Below are positions 48,165 to 63,412 of a stretch of DNA of 64,000 nt, one piece after another. The notes below the pieces were generated by a model. The model saw only the letters and a list, made by a program, of their open reading frames with translations, did no database searches and was not told the DNA's origin. Both the position numbers and the translations under genes were made by a program. The stretch lies in assembly GCF_001886615.1 (NCBI RefSeq), contig NZ_CP018139.1:1364001-1428000 (forward strand), given 5' to 3'. Positions within the stretch are counted from its first letter, which is position 1. Each line of letters begins with the position of its first letter. This stretch comes from Halomonas aestuarii. GTDB taxonomy: Bacteria; Pseudomonadota; Gammaproteobacteria; Pseudomonadales; Halomonadaceae.

Positions 48165-49100
48165 ATGACGTCGATCGACCCGGGCACCCTGATGGGCCCC
48201 CTCTGGACCCTGCTCGCCTACATCGGCCTGGGCTGGCTGGCCGCGCGCCGCCTGGCGGTGGACCCGCGTCCCGTCGCCACCCTGCTGATCTACCTGGTCG
48301 CGCCGATCACCTTCTTTCGCGCCCTGGTGCTGGGAGGCCCCACGCCCAGCTACCTGCTGCTCACCGGTGCACTGTTCACCGTTGCCAGCCTGATCGCCCT
48401 GGTCATCCACCGGCTGGCCCGGCGGGGCTTCGCGCCCCAGGAGGCCGCCCTGCTGGCCTTCTCCGCCGGCACCGGCAATTCCGGCTACTTCGGCCTGCCG
48501 GTGGCCCTGGTGCTGCTGCCGCCGGAGGGCGTGACGCTCTATCTCTTCTGCGCGCTGGGCGTGACCCTCTACGAGTTCACGGTGGGCTTCTACCTGAGCG
48601 CCCGGGGGCAGTTCTCGGTACGCCAGAGCCTGGCCAGGATCGCCCGGCTGCCGCTGGTCTACGCCTTCCTGGCGGCCCTGCTGGTGAGCGGGGTGGACAT
48701 CGCGCCGCCGGAGGCGGTGATGGAAGGGCTGGCGGTCTTTCCGGCCACCTATACCCTGCTGGGCATGATGATCATCGGCATGACCCTGGGACGGGTCAGC
48801 GTGAGGGAGGTGGACCTGCGCTTCATCGGCGCCTGCGTGGCGATCCGTTTCGGGTTCTGGCCGGTTCTGGCACTGGCCGGCGTGCTGGGCCTGCAGGCCC
48901 TCTACCCACTGCCCGATGAGCTGGCCCTGGCGCTGCTGCTGATCGGGGTGGTGCCGATGGCCGCCAACGTGGTGGTGGTGGCCATGGAACTCGGCATCGC
49001 CCCGGAGAAGGGGGCCCTGGCGGTGCTGATCACCACCCTGGCCACCCCGCTGCTGATCCCGCTCTTGCTGGGCGGCATGATGCGGATCGCCGGGCTATAG
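48165..49100 (+). CDS. AEC family transporter
   Basis: The 311-residue protein has about ten membrane helices and AEC-family motifs, including FSAGTGNSGYFGLPVALVLL near residue 105 and MAANVVVVAMELG near 270. AAGGAAGG precedes the ATG at 48165. It is flanked by metF and ahcY, so a substrate related to methionine or sulfur metabolism is conceivable but unsupported. It differs clearly in sequence from the AEC protein at 17966. Confidence 0.85.
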   Translation: MTSIDPGTLMGPLWTLLAYIGLGWLAARRLAVDPRPVATLLIYLVAPITFFRALVLGGPTPSYLLLTGALFTVASLIALVIHRLARRGFAPQEAALLAFSAGTGNSGYFGLPVALVLLPPEGVTLYLFCALGVTLYEFTVGFYLSARGQFSVRQSLARIARLPLVYAFLAALLVSGVDIAPPEAVMEGLAVFPATYTLLGMMIIGMTLGRVSVREVDLRFIGACVAIRFGFWPVLALAGVLGLQALYPLPDELALALLLIGVVPMAANVVVVAMELGIAPEKGALAVLITTLATPLLIPLLLGGMMRIAGL

Positions 49101-49105
49101 ACAGA

Positions 49106-49125
49106 CGCCGCCGGATTCGGCGGCG
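49106..49125. terminator. Hairpin between the AEC gene and ahcY
   Basis: An 8-bp stem CGCCGCCG/CGGCGGCG with a four-base loop lies 5 bases after the AEC stop and 14 bases before the ahcY end, between convergent genes. There is no T-run. Confidence 0.5.
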
Positions 49126-49138
49126 CGCCATGCCCCGC

Positions 49139-50548
49139 TCAGTACCGGTAGGCGTCGGGCTTGTAGGGCCCGTCGACGGCGACGCCGGTGTAGTCGGCCT
49201 GCTCCTCGGTCAGCCGGGTGACCACTCCGCCGAACCCCTCGACCATGTAGCGGGCCACCTCCTCGTCGAGCTGGCGCGGCAGCACCGACACGCCGAGGGC
49301 ATCGCGCTGGTCGCCCTCTGGCAACTCGGCGAAGCGGCCCTCATAGAGGTGGATCTGCGCCAGCACCTGGTTGGCGAAGGAGCCGTCCATCACCCGGGAG
49401 GGGTGGCCGGTGGCGTTGCCCAGGTTCACCAGGCGCCCCTCGGAGAGCAGGATCAGGTAGTCGCGGCTGTCGGGGTCGAACTGGCCCGGCTTGCTGTCGC
49501 GATAGATCTGGTGCACCTGGGGCTTCACCTCCTCCCAGTGCCAGTGGCGACGCATGAAGGCGGTGTCGATCTCGCTGTCGAAGTGGCCGATGTTGCAGAC
49601 CACGGCGCCGGGCTTCAGGGCCTGGAGCATGGCCGAATCGCAGGCGTGGATGTTGCCGGTGGCCGTCACCACCAGGTCGATGCGCGCGAGCAGGTCGTGG
49701 TCGATGCTCTCCGCCCCCCGGTTGACCCCCGCCCGGTAGGGGGAGACCACCTCGAAGCCGTCCATGCAGGCCTGCATGGCGCAGATCGGGTCGATCTCCA
49801 CGATCCGCACGATCATGCCTTCCTGGCGCAGCGAGGCGGCCGAGCCCTTGCCCACGTCGCCGTAGCCCACCACCAGGGCCTGCTTGCCGGCCAGCAGGTG
49901 GTCGGTGGCGCGCTTGATGGCGTCGTTGAGCGAGTGGCGGCAGCCGTACTTGTTGTCGTTCTTGGACTTGGTGACGGCATCGTTGACGTTGATCGCCGGT
50001 ACTCTCAGCAGGCCGTCGCGCAGCATCTCCTGCAGCCGGTGCACCCCGGTGGTGGTCTCCTCGGAGATGCCGTGGACGGCGTCGAGCAGTTCCGGGCGCT
50101 TCTCGTGGAGCAGGGCCGTCAGGTCGCCGCCGTCGTCGAGCACCAGGTTGGGCGTCCAGCCGTCGGGGCCCTCCACGGTCTGCTCGATGCACCACCAGAA
50201 CTCCTCCTCCGTCTCGCCCTTCCAGGCGAACACCGGGATGCCCGCGGCGGCGATGGCGGCGGCGGCATGGTCCTGGGTGGAGAAGATGTTGCAGGATGAC
50301 CAGCGCACCGTGGCCCCGAGGTCCACCAGGGTCTCGATCAGCACCGCGGTCTGGATGGTCATGTGGATGCAGCCCGCGATACGGGCGCCGGCCAGCGGCT
50401 GCTGGTCGCGGTACTTGTCGCGGATGGTCATCAGCGCCGGCATCTCGGTCTCGGCGATGCGGATCTCGCGACGTCCCCAGTCGGCCAGCGAGAGGTCGGC
50501 GACCTTGCTGTCGGCGTCGACGGGGGCGGATACGGCGGGGTGGTTCAT
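49139..50548 (-). CDS. ahcY: Adenosylhomocysteinase
   Basis: AhcY hydrolyses S-adenosylhomocysteine to adenosine and homocysteine, closing the methyl cycle. The 469-residue protein has the NAD-binding [46 protein letters not shown] and the C-terminal DAYRY. GGAAAGAGGTG lies before the ATG. A promoter is visible between it and ligB. It is close to metF and metK. I looked for an SAH riboswitch in the 65-base leader and did not see one. Confidence 0.96.
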   Translation of the reverse strand: MNHPAVSAPVDADSKVADLSLADWGRREIRIAETEMPALMTIRDKYRDQQPLAGARIAGCIHMTIQTAVLIETLVDLGATVRWSSCNIFSTQDHAAAAIAAAGIPVFAWKGETEEEFWWCIEQTVEGPDGWTPNLVLDDGGDLTALLHEKRPELLDAVHGISEETTTGVHRLQEMLRDGLLRVPAINVNDAVTKSKNDNKYGCRHSLNDAIKRATDHLLAGKQALVVGYGDVGKGSAASLRQEGMIVRIVEIDPICAMQACMDGFEVVSPYRAGVNRGAESIDHDLLARIDLVVTATGNIHACDSAMLQALKPGAVVCNIGHFDSEIDTAFMRRHWHWEEVKPQVHQIYRDSKPGQFDPDSRDYLILLSEGRLVNLGNATGHPSRVMDGSFANQVLAQIHLYEGRFAELPEGDQRDALGVSVLPRQLDEEVARYMVEGFGGVVTRLTEEQADYTGVAVDGPYKPDAYRY

Positions 50549-50583
50549 GCGTCACCTCTTTCCCGGGGAAAAGCGTGACCCTC

Positions 50584-50613
50584 ACTATAGGCGGGGAAGC
50601 CGACGGCCGACAA
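50584..50613 (-). promoter_or_regulatory. Candidate promoter of ahcY
   Basis: On the minus strand TTGTCG (50608-50613) and TATAGT (50584-50589) are 18 bases apart, about 35 bases before the ahcY ATG. Confidence 0.5.
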
Positions 50614-52425
<1,812 letters not shown>

Positions 52426-52430
52426 TCATC

Positions 52431-52446
52431 GCCTGTAGGCGATCGC

Positions 52447-52454
<8 letters not shown>
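52431..52454. repeat. Perfect 24-bp palindrome spanning the metK stop codon
   Basis: The sequence starts GCCTGTAGGC and ends GCCTACAGGC around a central GATC and is its own reverse complement over 24 bases. It includes the metK stop at 52447-52449 and the last two codons. Confidence 0.8.
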
Positions 52455-53667
<1,213 letters not shown>

Positions 53668-53897
53668 GGCGTCCTCGGCCCTCTTGATATCGGCAATAGG
53701 CAGTCGCGAAGTCTACACGCTGCGGCTCTCACGGGCATCCGCGATTTGAAGCAGGGCGGGAAGTCGGCGACAATGGCCGCCCGAATTCGACCGCGCCGCC
53801 CCGTCCCGCGGCGTCACCCAGCCAGAAGCCACGTCCGGCCACTCCCCCTGGCCCGACCGTGTCGTGTACACCATTCTGCCGCAGGCGAGGAGCTCCC

Positions 53898-55904
53898 ATG
53901 CCGTCCCGTTTCGAACTGGCCAACGCCATACGTGCCCTGTCCATGGACGCCGTCCAGAAGGCCAACTCCGGCCATCCCGGCGCGCCCATGGGCATGGCCG
54001 ACATCGCCGAGGTGCTGTGGAACGACTACCTCGTCCACAACCCGGCCGACCCGCACTGGCCCGACCGGGACCGCTTCGTGCTCTCCAACGGCCACGGCTC
54101 GATGCTGGTCTACTCCCTGCTGCACCTCACCGGCTACGACCTGGACCTCGAGCAGCTGCAGAACTTCCGCCAGCTGCACTCCAAGACCCCCGGCCACCCG
54201 GAGTACGGCTACACGCCGGGCATCGAGACCACCACCGGCCCGCTGGGCCAGGGCCTGGCCAACGCCGTGGGCATGGCCCTGGCCGAGCGCACCCTGGCGG
54301 CGCAGTTCAACCGTCCCGGCCATACCGTCGTCGATCACCACACCTGGTGTTTTGTCGGCGACGGCTGCCTGATGGAGGGGGTCTCCCACGAGGTCTGCTC
54401 GCTGGCCGGCACCCAGGGCCTGGGCAAGCTGATCACCTTCTATGACGACAACGGCATCTCCATCGACGGCGAGGTGGAAGGCTGGTTCACCGACGACACC
54501 GCCAAGCGCTTCGAGAGCTATGGCTGGCACGTGGTGCCCAACGTCGACGGCCACAAGCCCGAGGAGATCAAGGCCGCCATCGAGCTGGCGAAGAGCCACG
54601 ACGACAGGCCCAGCCTGATCATCTGCAAGACCATCATCGGCTTCGGCGCCCCCAACAAGCAGGGCAAGGAGGAGTGCCACGGCGCGGCGCTGGGCGAGGA
54701 GGAAGTCGCCGCCGCCCGCAAGCAGCTTGACTGGCCCTACCCGCCCTTCCACGTGCCCGAGGAGATCTACCAGGGCTGGGACGCCACCGAGGCCGGCCAG
54801 GCCCGCCAGGACGCCTGGCAGGCGCGGTTCGACCGCTACGCCGAGGCCTTCCCCGAGGAGGCCAGGGAGTTGCAGCGCCGTCTCAAGGGCGAGCTGCCGC
54901 TGGAGCTGACCGGCGAGGCGATGGTCGAGGAGGCCCAGGCGAAGGGCGAGAGCGTCGCCAGCCGCAAGGCGTCCCTGGCCTGCCTCAACGAGCTCGGCCC
55001 CCAGCTGCCGGAGCTGCTCGGCGGCAGTGCCGACCTGGCCCCCTCCAACCTGACCTTCTGGAAGGGCGCCCAGGCGATCAGCCCCGACGCGCCCGGCGGC
55101 AACTACCTGCACTACGGCGTGCGGGAGTTCGGCATGGCCGCCATCATGAACGGCATCGCCCTGCATGGCGGCTTCGTGCCCTACGGCGCGACCTTCCTGA
55201 TCTTCTCGGAATACATGCGCAACGCCGTGCGCATGGCCGCGCTGATGAAGCAGCAGGCCATCCACGTGTTCACCCATGACTCCATCGGCCTGGGCGAGGA
55301 CGGCCCGACCCACCAGCCGATCGAGCAGCTGACCGCCCTGCGCTCCACGCCCAACCTCGCCACATGGCGCCCCTGCGACGCCGTGGAGACCGCCGCGGCC
55401 TGGAATGCCGCCCTCAAGCGCCGCTCCGGCCCCACCGCCCTGGTCTTCTCCCGCCAGGGCCTGCCCCACCAGGCGCGCAGCAAGCAGCAGCTGGCCGACA
55501 TCCAGCGCGGTGGTTATGTACTGAAAGAGAGCATCCTCAAGGACGAGGTGGTGACACCTGACCTTATCCTGATCGCCACCGGCTCCGAGGTCGGCCTGGC
55601 CATGGAGGCCGCCGCGGTGCTCGAGGAGCAGGGACGCGCGGTGCGCGTGGTCTCCATGCCCTCCACCGATGCCTTCGACCGCGAGGACGCCGCCTACCGC
55701 GAGGCCGTGCTGCCCGCCGGCGTCACCGCGCGTCTGGCCATCGAGGCCGGCCACCGCGACTTCTGGTACAAGTACGTGGGCCTGAACGGCGCCATCGTCG
55801 GCATGGCCAGCTTCGGCGAGTCCGCCCCGGCCGGCGACCTGTTCAAGCACTTCGGCTTCACCGTGGACCACGTGGTCGAGCAGGCCACGGCCCTGCTGGA
55901 CTGA
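53898..55904 (+). CDS. tkt: Transketolase
   Basis: Transketolase moves two-carbon units between sugar phosphates in the pentose phosphate pathway, using thiamine diphosphate. The 668-residue protein has [18 protein letters not shown] near 20, the ThDP motif beginning [12 protein letters not shown] and ending with the conserved asparagine in [16 protein letters not shown], and the pyrimidine domain [28 protein letters not shown] before the ATG at 53898 supports this start rather than one 13 codons upstream. It opens the central-carbon group that includes epd, pgk and fba. Confidence 0.96.
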   Translation: MPSRFELANAIRALSMDAVQKANSGHPGAPMGMADIAEVLWNDYLVHNPADPHWPDRDRFVLSNGHGSMLVYSLLHLTGYDLDLEQLQNFRQLHSKTPGHPEYGYTPGIETTTGPLGQGLANAVGMALAERTLAAQFNRPGHTVVDHHTWCFVGDGCLMEGVSHEVCSLAGTQGLGKLITFYDDNGISIDGEVEGWFTDDTAKRFESYGWHVVPNVDGHKPEEIKAAIELAKSHDDRPSLIICKTIIGFGAPNKQGKEECHGAALGEEEVAAARKQLDWPYPPFHVPEEIYQGWDATEAGQARQDAWQARFDRYAEAFPEEARELQRRLKGELPLELTGEAMVEEAQAKGESVASRKASLACLNELGPQLPELLGGSADLAPSNLTFWKGAQAISPDAPGGNYLHYGVREFGMAAIMNGIALHGGFVPYGATFLIFSEYMRNAVRMAALMKQQAIHVFTHDSIGLGEDGPTHQPIEQLTALRSTPNLATWRPCDAVETAAAWNAALKRRSGPTALVFSRQGLPHQARSKQQLADIQRGGYVLKESILKDEVVTPDLILIATGSEVGLAMEAAAVLEEQGRAVRVVSMPSTDAFDREDAAYREAVLPAGVTARLAIEAGHRDFWYKYVGLNGAIVGMASFGESAPAGDLFKHFGFTVDHVVEQATALLD

Positions 55905-55933
55905 TCCTGCCCGGCAGGCGACGCCCAGAACGC

Positions 55934-55961
55934 AGCGGGCCCGGCAGATGCCGGGCCCGCT
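55934..55961. terminator. Terminator between tkt and the class I aldolase gene
   Basis: A perfect 13-bp stem AGCGGGCCCGGCA/TGCCGGGCCCGCT with a two-base loop lies between the convergent genes and is followed by TGTCGTT. Confidence 0.75.
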
Positions 55962-55983
55962 GTCGTTGGGGAGGTTGGCCGTC

Positions 55984-57036
<1,053 letters not shown>

Positions 57037-57406
57037 GTCGTGTTCCTCTCCTTGGTAACGGTGAATACGCTCTTCCCAGCGTAGCGGAAGACCCTACCGA
57101 GCGGACGCCGCGCATGCAAACGGGCGCGCCCGTCCCGGGGGACAGGCGCTCCCGGGTCAGCGCCCGCTCAGGCCGCCTTGAGCTCGGGCCCTCCCGGCTC
57201 ACCCATGCCCGTCGCGCGAGGACTCCCCAGCCGGCATGGCGAGGCGTCCCTCGACGGCTGGCCTTCCTGCCCCTCGGAGGGGCCCCTCCCCCTCACCGGC
57301 CCGTCGGTGGCCTGGCGCCTGGTGGGGGCCCGGAGCAGACGATCAAGGCCCGGATGCGCTAGAATCGCCGATTCTGTTTCCCGGCACCGGAGTCCCCCAC
57401 ACCATC
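57037..57406. other. 370-base divergent region between fbaB and epd
   Basis: No gene is visible. TAGAAT at 57360-57365 on the plus strand is a good -10 element 42 bases before epd, without a convincing -35. A 14-bp palindrome GGAGGGGCCCCTCC lies at 57276-57289. I see no recognisable operator. Confidence 0.5.
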
Positions 57407-58462
57407 ATGGCCCTTCGCATCGCCATCAACGGTTACGGCCGCATCGGCCAGTGCGTGCTGCGCGCCCTGGTCGAGCAGGAGGCAGCCCGCCACGGCGAGC
57501 CGGCGGTGGAGATCGTGGCGATCAACGAGCTCTCGGACCTCGCCACCATCGCCTACCTGACCCGCTACGACACTACCCACGGTCGCTTCCCCGGCAGCGT
57601 CGAGGTCCAGGGCGACCGGCTGGTGGTCAACGGCCGGGCGATCCGGGTGCTCTGCGAGCCCGACCCCTCAAGGCTGCCCTGGGGCGAGCTCGGCATCGAC
57701 CTGGTGCTCGAGTGCTCCGGCAGCTTCAAGGACCGCGCCACCGCCCAGCGGCACCTCGATTCCGGCGCCGGGCGGCTGCTGTTCTCCCAGCCCGCCGAGA
57801 GCGACGTGGACGCCACTATCGTCACCGGCATCAACGACGGCGACCTGACGGCCGCGTGCCGCATCGTCTCCGCGGCCTCCTGCACCACGAACTGCCTGAT
57901 ACCGGTGCTCACCGTGCTGGACGAGGCGCTTCAGATCGAGCACGGCGTCACCACCACCATCCACTCGGCCATGAACGACCAGCCGGTGATCGACGCCTAC
58001 CAACAGACCGACCTGCGCCTGACCCGCTCGGCGATGCACTCCATCGTGCCGGTGGACACGGGCCTGGCCCTCGGCATCAACCGCCTGATGCCCCACCTGG
58101 CCGGACGCTTCGAGTGCCTGCACGTGCGGGTGCCGACCATCAACGTCTCGACCATGGACCTGTCGATCTGCGTGCGCCGCGACACCACGGTGGACGAGGT
58201 CAACGCCCTGCTGCGCGAGGCGAGCCGCGGGCGGCTCTCGGGGCTGCTCGGCTACACCGAGGAGCCGGTGGCCTCGGTCGACTTCAACCACGATCCGCGC
58301 TCCGGTATCGTGGACGCCACCCAGACCCGGGTGGCCGGCGGCCACCTGGTCAAGCTGCTGTGCTGGTTCGACAACGAGTGGGGCTTTGCCAGCCGCATGC
58401 TCGACGTCACCCGGCGGCTGGCCCGCCTTCCCCCGGCCCCGACCGGCGCCCCCGACAGATGA
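57407..58462 (+). CDS. epd: Erythrose-4-phosphate dehydrogenase (GAPDH family)
   Basis: Epd oxidises erythrose 4-phosphate to 4-phosphoerythronate for pyridoxal phosphate synthesis. The 351-residue protein has the NAD motif INGYGRIGQ and catalytic C159 in [13 protein letters not shown]. Epd rather than GapA is favoured by [20 protein letters not shown] and [13 protein letters not shown], and by its place before pgk and fba, the classic epd-pgk-fba order. GAPDH activity on glyceraldehyde 3-phosphate is not excluded. The start is the ATG before [10 protein letters not shown]. Confidence 0.9.
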   Translation: MALRIAINGYGRIGQCVLRALVEQEAARHGEPAVEIVAINELSDLATIAYLTRYDTTHGRFPGSVEVQGDRLVVNGRAIRVLCEPDPSRLPWGELGIDLVLECSGSFKDRATAQRHLDSGAGRLLFSQPAESDVDATIVTGINDGDLTAACRIVSAASCTTNCLIPVLTVLDEALQIEHGVTTTIHSAMNDQPVIDAYQQTDLRLTRSAMHSIVPVDTGLALGINRLMPHLAGRFECLHVRVPTINVSTMDLSICVRRDTTVDEVNALLREASRGRLSGLLGYTEEPVASVDFNHDPRSGIVDATQTRVAGGHLVKLLCWFDNEWGFASRMLDVTRRLARLPPAPTGAPDR

Positions 58463-58499
58463 CATCCCTTCGGCTTTCCCAGACGAGGAACCTGCTTCC

Positions 58500-59666
58500 A
58501 TGAACGTGCGCAAGATGACCGACCTCGACCTCAGCGGCCAGCGAGTGCTGATCCGTGAGGACCTGAACGTACCCGTCAAGCACGGCAAGGTCACCAGCGA
58601 TGCCCGCCTGCGGGCCAGCCTCCCGACCATCCAGGCCGCCCTGGCGGCCGGCGCCCGGGTGATGCTGATGAGCCACCTGGGTCGCCCCACCGAGGGCGAA
58701 CCGGCCCAGGAGTTCTCGCTGGCCCCGGTGGCCGAGCACCTGGGAGAGCTGCTGGGGCGTCCGGTGCGCCTGGTCACGGCCTACCTGGACGGCGAGGTCG
58801 AGGTGGCCGACGGCGAGGTGGTGCTGCTCGAGAACGTGCGCTTCAACGCCGGCGAGAAGAAGGACGACGAGGCCCTCGCGAAACGCTACGCCGCCCTGTG
58901 CGACGTCTACGTGATGGATGCCTTCGGCACGGCCCACCGCGCCCAGGCCTCCACCCACGGCGTGGCGCGCTTCGCCCCCACCGCCTGCGCCGGCCCCCTG
59001 CTGGCCGCCGAGCTCGAGGCCCTGGAGAAGGCGCTCGCCAACCCGAAGCGCCCGATGGCCGCGATCGTCGGGGGCTCCAAGGTCTCCACCAAGCTGGAGG
59101 TGCTCAACGCCCTCTCCGAGAAATGCGACCAACTGATCGTCGGCGGCGGCATCGCCAACACCTTCATCGCCGCGGCCGGCTACAACGTCGGCAAGTCGCT
59201 GCACGAGGCCGACCTGATCGACAAGGCGAAGGCGCTCATGGCGCGGGTAGAGATTCCGCTGCCCACCGACGTGGTGGTCGCCACCGAGTTCTCCGATTCC
59301 GCCGAGGCGGTGGTCAAGCCCGTCGACCAAGTGAGCGATGACGAGATGATCCTGGACATCGGCCCGGAGACCGCCGGGCGCCTGGGCGGCCTGCTCAAGG
59401 ACGCCGGCACCATCCTGTGGAACGGCCCGGTGGGCGTGTTCGAGATCGACCAGTTCGGCAAGGGCACCGAGGCGCTGTCCCGGGCCATCGCCGAGAGCCA
59501 CGGCTTCTCCATCGCCGGCGGCGGCGACACCCTCGCGGCCATCGACAAGTACGGCATCGAGGATCGGGTCTCCTACATCTCCACCGGCGGCGGCGCCTTC
59601 CTCGAGTACGTCGAGGGCAAGACCCTGCCCGCAGTGAAGGCCCTGGAAGACGCCGCCGCCCGCTGA
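58500..59666 (+). CDS. pgk: Phosphoglycerate kinase
   Basis: Pgk transfers phosphate between 1,3-bisphosphoglycerate and ADP in glycolysis. The 388-residue protein has [10 protein letters not shown] near 17, [14 protein letters not shown], the hinge-region [12 protein letters not shown] and the nucleotide-binding [23 protein letters not shown] lies before the ATG. It follows epd by 37 bases and precedes fba by 95 bases. Confidence 0.97.
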   Translation: MNVRKMTDLDLSGQRVLIREDLNVPVKHGKVTSDARLRASLPTIQAALAAGARVMLMSHLGRPTEGEPAQEFSLAPVAEHLGELLGRPVRLVTAYLDGEVEVADGEVVLLENVRFNAGEKKDDEALAKRYAALCDVYVMDAFGTAHRAQASTHGVARFAPTACAGPLLAAELEALEKALANPKRPMAAIVGGSKVSTKLEVLNALSEKCDQLIVGGGIANTFIAAAGYNVGKSLHEADLIDKAKALMARVEIPLPTDVVVATEFSDSAEAVVKPVDQVSDDEMILDIGPETAGRLGGLLKDAGTILWNGPVGVFEIDQFGKGTEALSRAIAESHGFSIAGGGDTLAAIDKYGIEDRVSYISTGGGAFLEYVEGKTLPAVKALEDAAAR

Positions 59667-59761
59667 GGCGCGCGCGCCGCCCCGAACCCGGGCATGCGTG
59701 GCCGTTGCGGCCGCGCCGTCATGCCCCCATCACAAGCCCCCTACAGAGAACAGGTGACCCC

Positions 59762-60826
59762 ATGGCACTGATCAGCATGCGCCAGATGCTGGACCACGCC
59801 GCCGAGCATGGCTACGGCGTGCCGGCCTTCAACGTCAACAACCTCGAGCAGATGCGCGCCATCATGGAAGCCGCCGACGAGACCGACTCCCCGGTGATCG
59901 TCCAGGCCTCCGCCGGTGCCCGCAAGTACGCCGGCGCCCCCTTCCTGCGCCACCTCATCCTGGCCGCCGTCGAGGAGTTCCCGCACATCCCGGTGGTCAT
60001 GCACCAGGACCACGGCACCAGCCCGGCCGTCTGCCAGCGCTCCATCCAGCTCGGCTTCTCCTCGGTGATGATGGACGGCTCGCTCGGCGAGGACGGCAAG
60101 ACCCCGACCAGCTACGACTACAACGTCGACGTCACCCGGCGCACCGTGGAGATGGCCCATGCCTGCGGCGTCTCCGTCGAGGGCGAGCTAGGCTGCCTCG
60201 GCAGCCTGGAGACCGGCATGGCCGGCGAGGAAGACGGCGTGGGCGCCGAGGGCAAGCTCGACATGGAGCAGCTGCTCACCGACCCGGAAGAGGCCGCCGA
60301 CTTCGTCAAGGCCACCGGCGTCGACGCCCTGGCCATCGCCATCGGCACCAGCCACGGCGCCTACAAGTTCACCCGCCCGCCCACCGGCGACACCCTCTCC
60401 ATCCAGCGCATCAAGGAGATCCACGCGCGCATCCCGGAGACCCACCTGGTGATGCACGGCTCCTCCTCGGTGCCCCAGGAGTGGCTGGCGGTGATCAACG
60501 AGTTCGGCGGCGCCATCCCCGAGACCTACGGCGTGCCGGTCGAGGAGATCGTCGAGGGCATCCGGCACGGCGTGCGCAAGGTCAACATCGACACCGACCT
60601 GCGCCTGGCCTCCACCGGCGCCGTGCGGCGCTTCATGGCCGAGAACCCGGCCGAGTTCGACCCGCGCAAGTTCCTCAAGGCCAGCACCGCGGCCATGAAG
60701 GAGGTCTGCAAGGCCCGCTACGAGGCCTTCGGCACTGCCGGCAACGCCTCGAAGATCAAGCCGATCAACCTCGAGGAGATGTTCCTGCGCTACGAGCGCG
60801 GCGAGCTCGACCCGAAAGTGAGGTGA
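59762..60826 (+). CDS. fba: Fructose-bisphosphate aldolase class II (Calvin-cycle subtype)
   Basis: This zinc-dependent aldolase works in glycolysis and gluconeogenesis. The 354-residue protein begins [20 protein letters not shown] and has the zinc histidines in [11 protein letters not shown], the SVMMDGS motif and later [10 protein letters not shown]. The sequence type is that of the class II B (Calvin-cycle, FbaA of pseudomonads) group and not the E. coli FbaA group. It closes the epd-pgk-fba operon and is followed by a strong hairpin at 60867. Confidence 0.95.
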   Translation: MALISMRQMLDHAAEHGYGVPAFNVNNLEQMRAIMEAADETDSPVIVQASAGARKYAGAPFLRHLILAAVEEFPHIPVVMHQDHGTSPAVCQRSIQLGFSSVMMDGSLGEDGKTPTSYDYNVDVTRRTVEMAHACGVSVEGELGCLGSLETGMAGEEDGVGAEGKLDMEQLLTDPEEAADFVKATGVDALAIAIGTSHGAYKFTRPPTGDTLSIQRIKEIHARIPETHLVMHGSSSVPQEWLAVINEFGGAIPETYGVPVEEIVEGIRHGVRKVNIDTDLRLASTGAVRRFMAENPAEFDPRKFLKASTAAMKEVCKARYEAFGTAGNASKIKPINLEEMFLRYERGELDPKVR

Positions 60827-60866
60827 TCACGGGGCTGGATCGATGCCTTGATCACCACCAGGATCA

Positions 60867-60893
60867 ACAGGGGCGGCCGCGGGCCGCCCCTGT
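60867..60893. terminator. Terminator between fba and the histidine phosphatase gene
   Basis: A perfect 12-bp stem ACAGGGGCGGCC/GGCCGCCCCTGT with a three-base loop lies between the convergent genes, with TGTCGCTT after it. Confidence 0.8.
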
Positions 60894-60916
60894 CGCTTGC
60901 GGCGCCGATGGCGCCC

Positions 60917-61492
60917 TCAGCGAAAGCTGCCGACCCGCACCAGCCCGGCGTCGTCCGGGCGGACCACGATGACCTCACCGGAGCCGACGCCACCGCCAAC
61001 CAGGGCGGTGATGTTCACCTGGTGGGTGACCAGCACCAGGGTCCCCTCGCCGTTCCAGGCCTCGATCAGGGCGCGGGTCTCGGCGGTCTGGCGCTCGGCC
61101 GTCGAACGATCGCGGAAGAAGGAGTCCAGCGCCGGGGTGGGGATGACGTCGCCCAGACCGAGCAGCCGGGCGGTCTCGAGGCAGCGACACCAGCGGCTGC
61201 TGCGCACCTCGCCGACCTCGATGCCCCGTTCGCGAAACCGCTCGCCGAGCCGGCGTGCCTGCTCGCGCCCGGCGTCCGAAAGGTTGCGCTGGGTCGCACA
61301 GTCGCCGAGCACGAACTCCGCGGGATCACCGATGCCGGGGGCCAGGGCATGGCGGATAAGGGCGACGTGGCCGCCATCTGCCAGGGCCGCCCAGGCCGCG
61401 GCGTCATCGCTTGCCTCGGCCAACGCCTGGCCGCACCCCAGCATCAGCCAAAGGCCAACCCAGGCCAGTGCGGCGCGTCCATATCGTCTCAT
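60917..61492 (-). CDS. Exported histidine phosphatase family protein
   Basis: The 191-residue product begins with a signal peptide (MRRYGRAALAWVGLWLMLGC..., cleavage likely after GQALA), so it is probably periplasmic. The mature part is a histidine-phosphatase domain with the RH motif in HVALIRHALAPG, an arginine in EVRSSRWCRCLETA and the second histidine in LVLVTHQVNITALVG. The cytoplasmic SixA/phosphoglycerate mutase relatives lack a signal peptide. The substrate is unknown. It is convergent with fba. Confidence 0.83.
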   Translation of the reverse strand: MRRYGRAALAWVGLWLMLGCGQALAEASDDAAAWAALADGGHVALIRHALAPGIGDPAEFVLGDCATQRNLSDAGREQARRLGERFRERGIEVGEVRSSRWCRCLETARLLGLGDVIPTPALDSFFRDRSTAERQTAETRALIEAWNGEGTLVLVTHQVNITALVGGGVGSGEVIVVRPDDAGLVRVGSFR

Positions 61493-61619
61493 CACGTTCT
61501 CCCGATGCCCGCGAGTCGATCGACCCGCCACCTACCAATGTCCTGCTCCACCATGCACCTCCCCTGCCGTGACGTATGCCACCAAAGGAAGGGACACGCG
61601 TCGGCACCTCCGGCCCTAG

Positions 61620-63347
61620 CTAGATGCGACGCCGCCTGCGCCTGCCTTCAAGCCATGTGAATATGACCCCGCGCGGCGCATCGATGCCCGTGACGACATA
61701 CCGGAGCGTATAGGGGTTATGGAGGGTCGCCTGGAGCATCGACTCCGACCAGGGGACCCCGCAGAAGAGGATCTCGTCGCCGTGGCGAAGCGGGAATTCC
61801 TCCTCCGGCAGCATGATCGATTCCCCTGCCCGGTGAACGGCGAGGGCCTCGCACGGCAGCCTGTCCGGGAACGAGCGCGCATCGCGGCACAGCGGCCCCA
61901 GGGCCAGGTCCTCCCCGGCCGCGAGGTAGTCGGTCACCGCCGGCGCCTCGCCGGGGACCAGCCTGATCGACCACAGGTGGGGAGGTGCCGCGCCCACGGC
62001 CGCCTGCAGGCGGGCCACCAGGGCCTGCGTGCGGGCCGGTTCGCGTTCCGCGAGCCAGTCGATCAGTTCCTGGACCAGGGGCGAGATCAAGAGCTTCAGG
62101 ATCCGGCGCGCCGTGGTCAGGCTGTGCTGAAGGACCAGGTCGGCCCGCGCGGCATCGAAGGCGACCTGATTCACGTGACTGTTATGGCGCACGATGCGGA
62201 ACGCCTGCGGATTGAGTTCCGTGACCGACAGCAGCGTGCTGAGGTTGTCGGCATCGCGATTCGTCGCGGCGATGACCCCGGCGGCGTCGTCGATCGACGC
62301 GGACAGCAGGGCCGAACGATCGGCGTGCGCCTGGACCATGACCGTCCCTTCCCAGGCCTCGCTGGCGTCGGCCTGTGGATCAATGATACGCACGCCGACG
62401 CCATGGGCCTGGAGGTAGCGATGGATCCAGTGCCCCATCCGTCCATACCCGCACAGGATCCAGTCGCCCCGCGGCACCTGCACCGGCACCCCGAGTTCGA
62501 CGCCACGTGCCCCCACGATCCAGGCATTGAGGTTGTGAAGCTCCGGGCGTGCGATCGCCCGGGAGACGAGCTGGGCGAAGATCTCGAACGGATCGACGAC
62601 CGTGACATTGTCCAGCGACCGCAGGTTGGCCTCATGGCGGGCCGAAGTCGAACGACAGATGACCGGGAGCCGCGGGTTGAGGTGGCGTGCCATCACCGCG
62701 ATCTTGAGGTTGATGTCGTCATCGTTGGTCAGCGCGACCAGGGCCCGGCATGCCGGGTGTTTCACGCCCGCGTCCAGGAGATGCTTCGGCGCACTGGCGT
62801 CCGCGTGGAGTCCCGGCATCGCGACCGTATAATCGCGCACGCCCAGGGCCTTGATGCGTTCCGGGTCGGCATCGAGGATCACCGCGCGCATGCGGTGGTC
62901 GCTCAGGCCCCGGGCCAGCAGGCTGCCGGCATCGCCGAAGCCGCAGAGGATCACGAAGGGGTCCGCGTTGCGTCTGACCTTGCGGGCGAACCGGAAGCCA
63001 TCCATGGCCCGGATGAAGTGGGGATTCTGGACCAGGTGAATCAGGGAGCCGATCGCATAGAACCACGCGATGACGCCGGTGTAGAGACAGAAGATCGTCC
63101 ACAGGCGCTGCTCCTCGCTGAAGCCGTTCGGCAGTTCGCCGAACCCGGTCGTGGTCGCCGTGTAGGTGAAGAAGTAGAACGCGTGGAAGAGATTCATGCG
63201 GGTCGCCTCACCGTCGACGACCTGGCCCGGCATCAGGGCCATGCCCATGATGCCCACCGAATAGACGAACAGCAGCACGAACAGCGGCCGGCGCATGTAG
63301 CGCAGGACGATCATCGCCACACGGTCGAGATCGGAGGTCTGCGTCAC
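61620..63347 (-). CDS. Potassium channel protein with two RCK (TrkA-N) domains
   Basis: The 575-residue protein has two N-terminal membrane helices around a pore loop with selectivity filter TTTGFG at residues 65-70, then two NAD-type RCK domains starting VILCGFGDAGSLLARGL (about 133) and WILCGYGRMGHWIHRYL (about 311), then a TrkA-C-like domain and a basic RRRRRRI tail. This is the MthK/Kch-like architecture of ligand-gated potassium channels. In a halophile such a channel could take part in osmotic or ionic balance. The gene lies 65 bases after a small membrane protein gene on the same strand. Confidence 0.88.
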   Translation of the reverse strand: MTQTSDLDRVAMIVLRYMRRPLFVLLFVYSVGIMGMALMPGQVVDGEATRMNLFHAFYFFTYTATTTGFGELPNGFSEEQRLWTIFCLYTGVIAWFYAIGSLIHLVQNPHFIRAMDGFRFARKVRRNADPFVILCGFGDAGSLLARGLSDHRMRAVILDADPERIKALGVRDYTVAMPGLHADASAPKHLLDAGVKHPACRALVALTNDDDINLKIAVMARHLNPRLPVICRSTSARHEANLRSLDNVTVVDPFEIFAQLVSRAIARPELHNLNAWIVGARGVELGVPVQVPRGDWILCGYGRMGHWIHRYLQAHGVGVRIIDPQADASEAWEGTVMVQAHADRSALLSASIDDAAGVIAATNRDADNLSTLLSVTELNPQAFRIVRHNSHVNQVAFDAARADLVLQHSLTTARRILKLLISPLVQELIDWLAEREPARTQALVARLQAAVGAAPPHLWSIRLVPGEAPAVTDYLAAGEDLALGPLCRDARSFPDRLPCEALAVHRAGESIMLPEEEFPLRHGDEILFCGVPWSESMLQATLHNPYTLRYVVTGIDAPRGVIFTWLEGRRRRRRI

Positions 63348-63412
63348 GGGTTCACCCCTCCCTCAGCCTGTCCCGGATGGCGGCTGCCACGCCGGCCCCA
63401 CCCGCGCGCCGG

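Noticed and set aside
50549..50613. SAH riboswitch before ahcY
   Set aside because: The leader between the promoter and ATG is too short and lacks the conserved SAH aptamer core.
53668..53897. SAM riboswitch or other structured leader before metK
   Set aside because: No recognisable aptamer core or terminator/antiterminator arrangement is visible.
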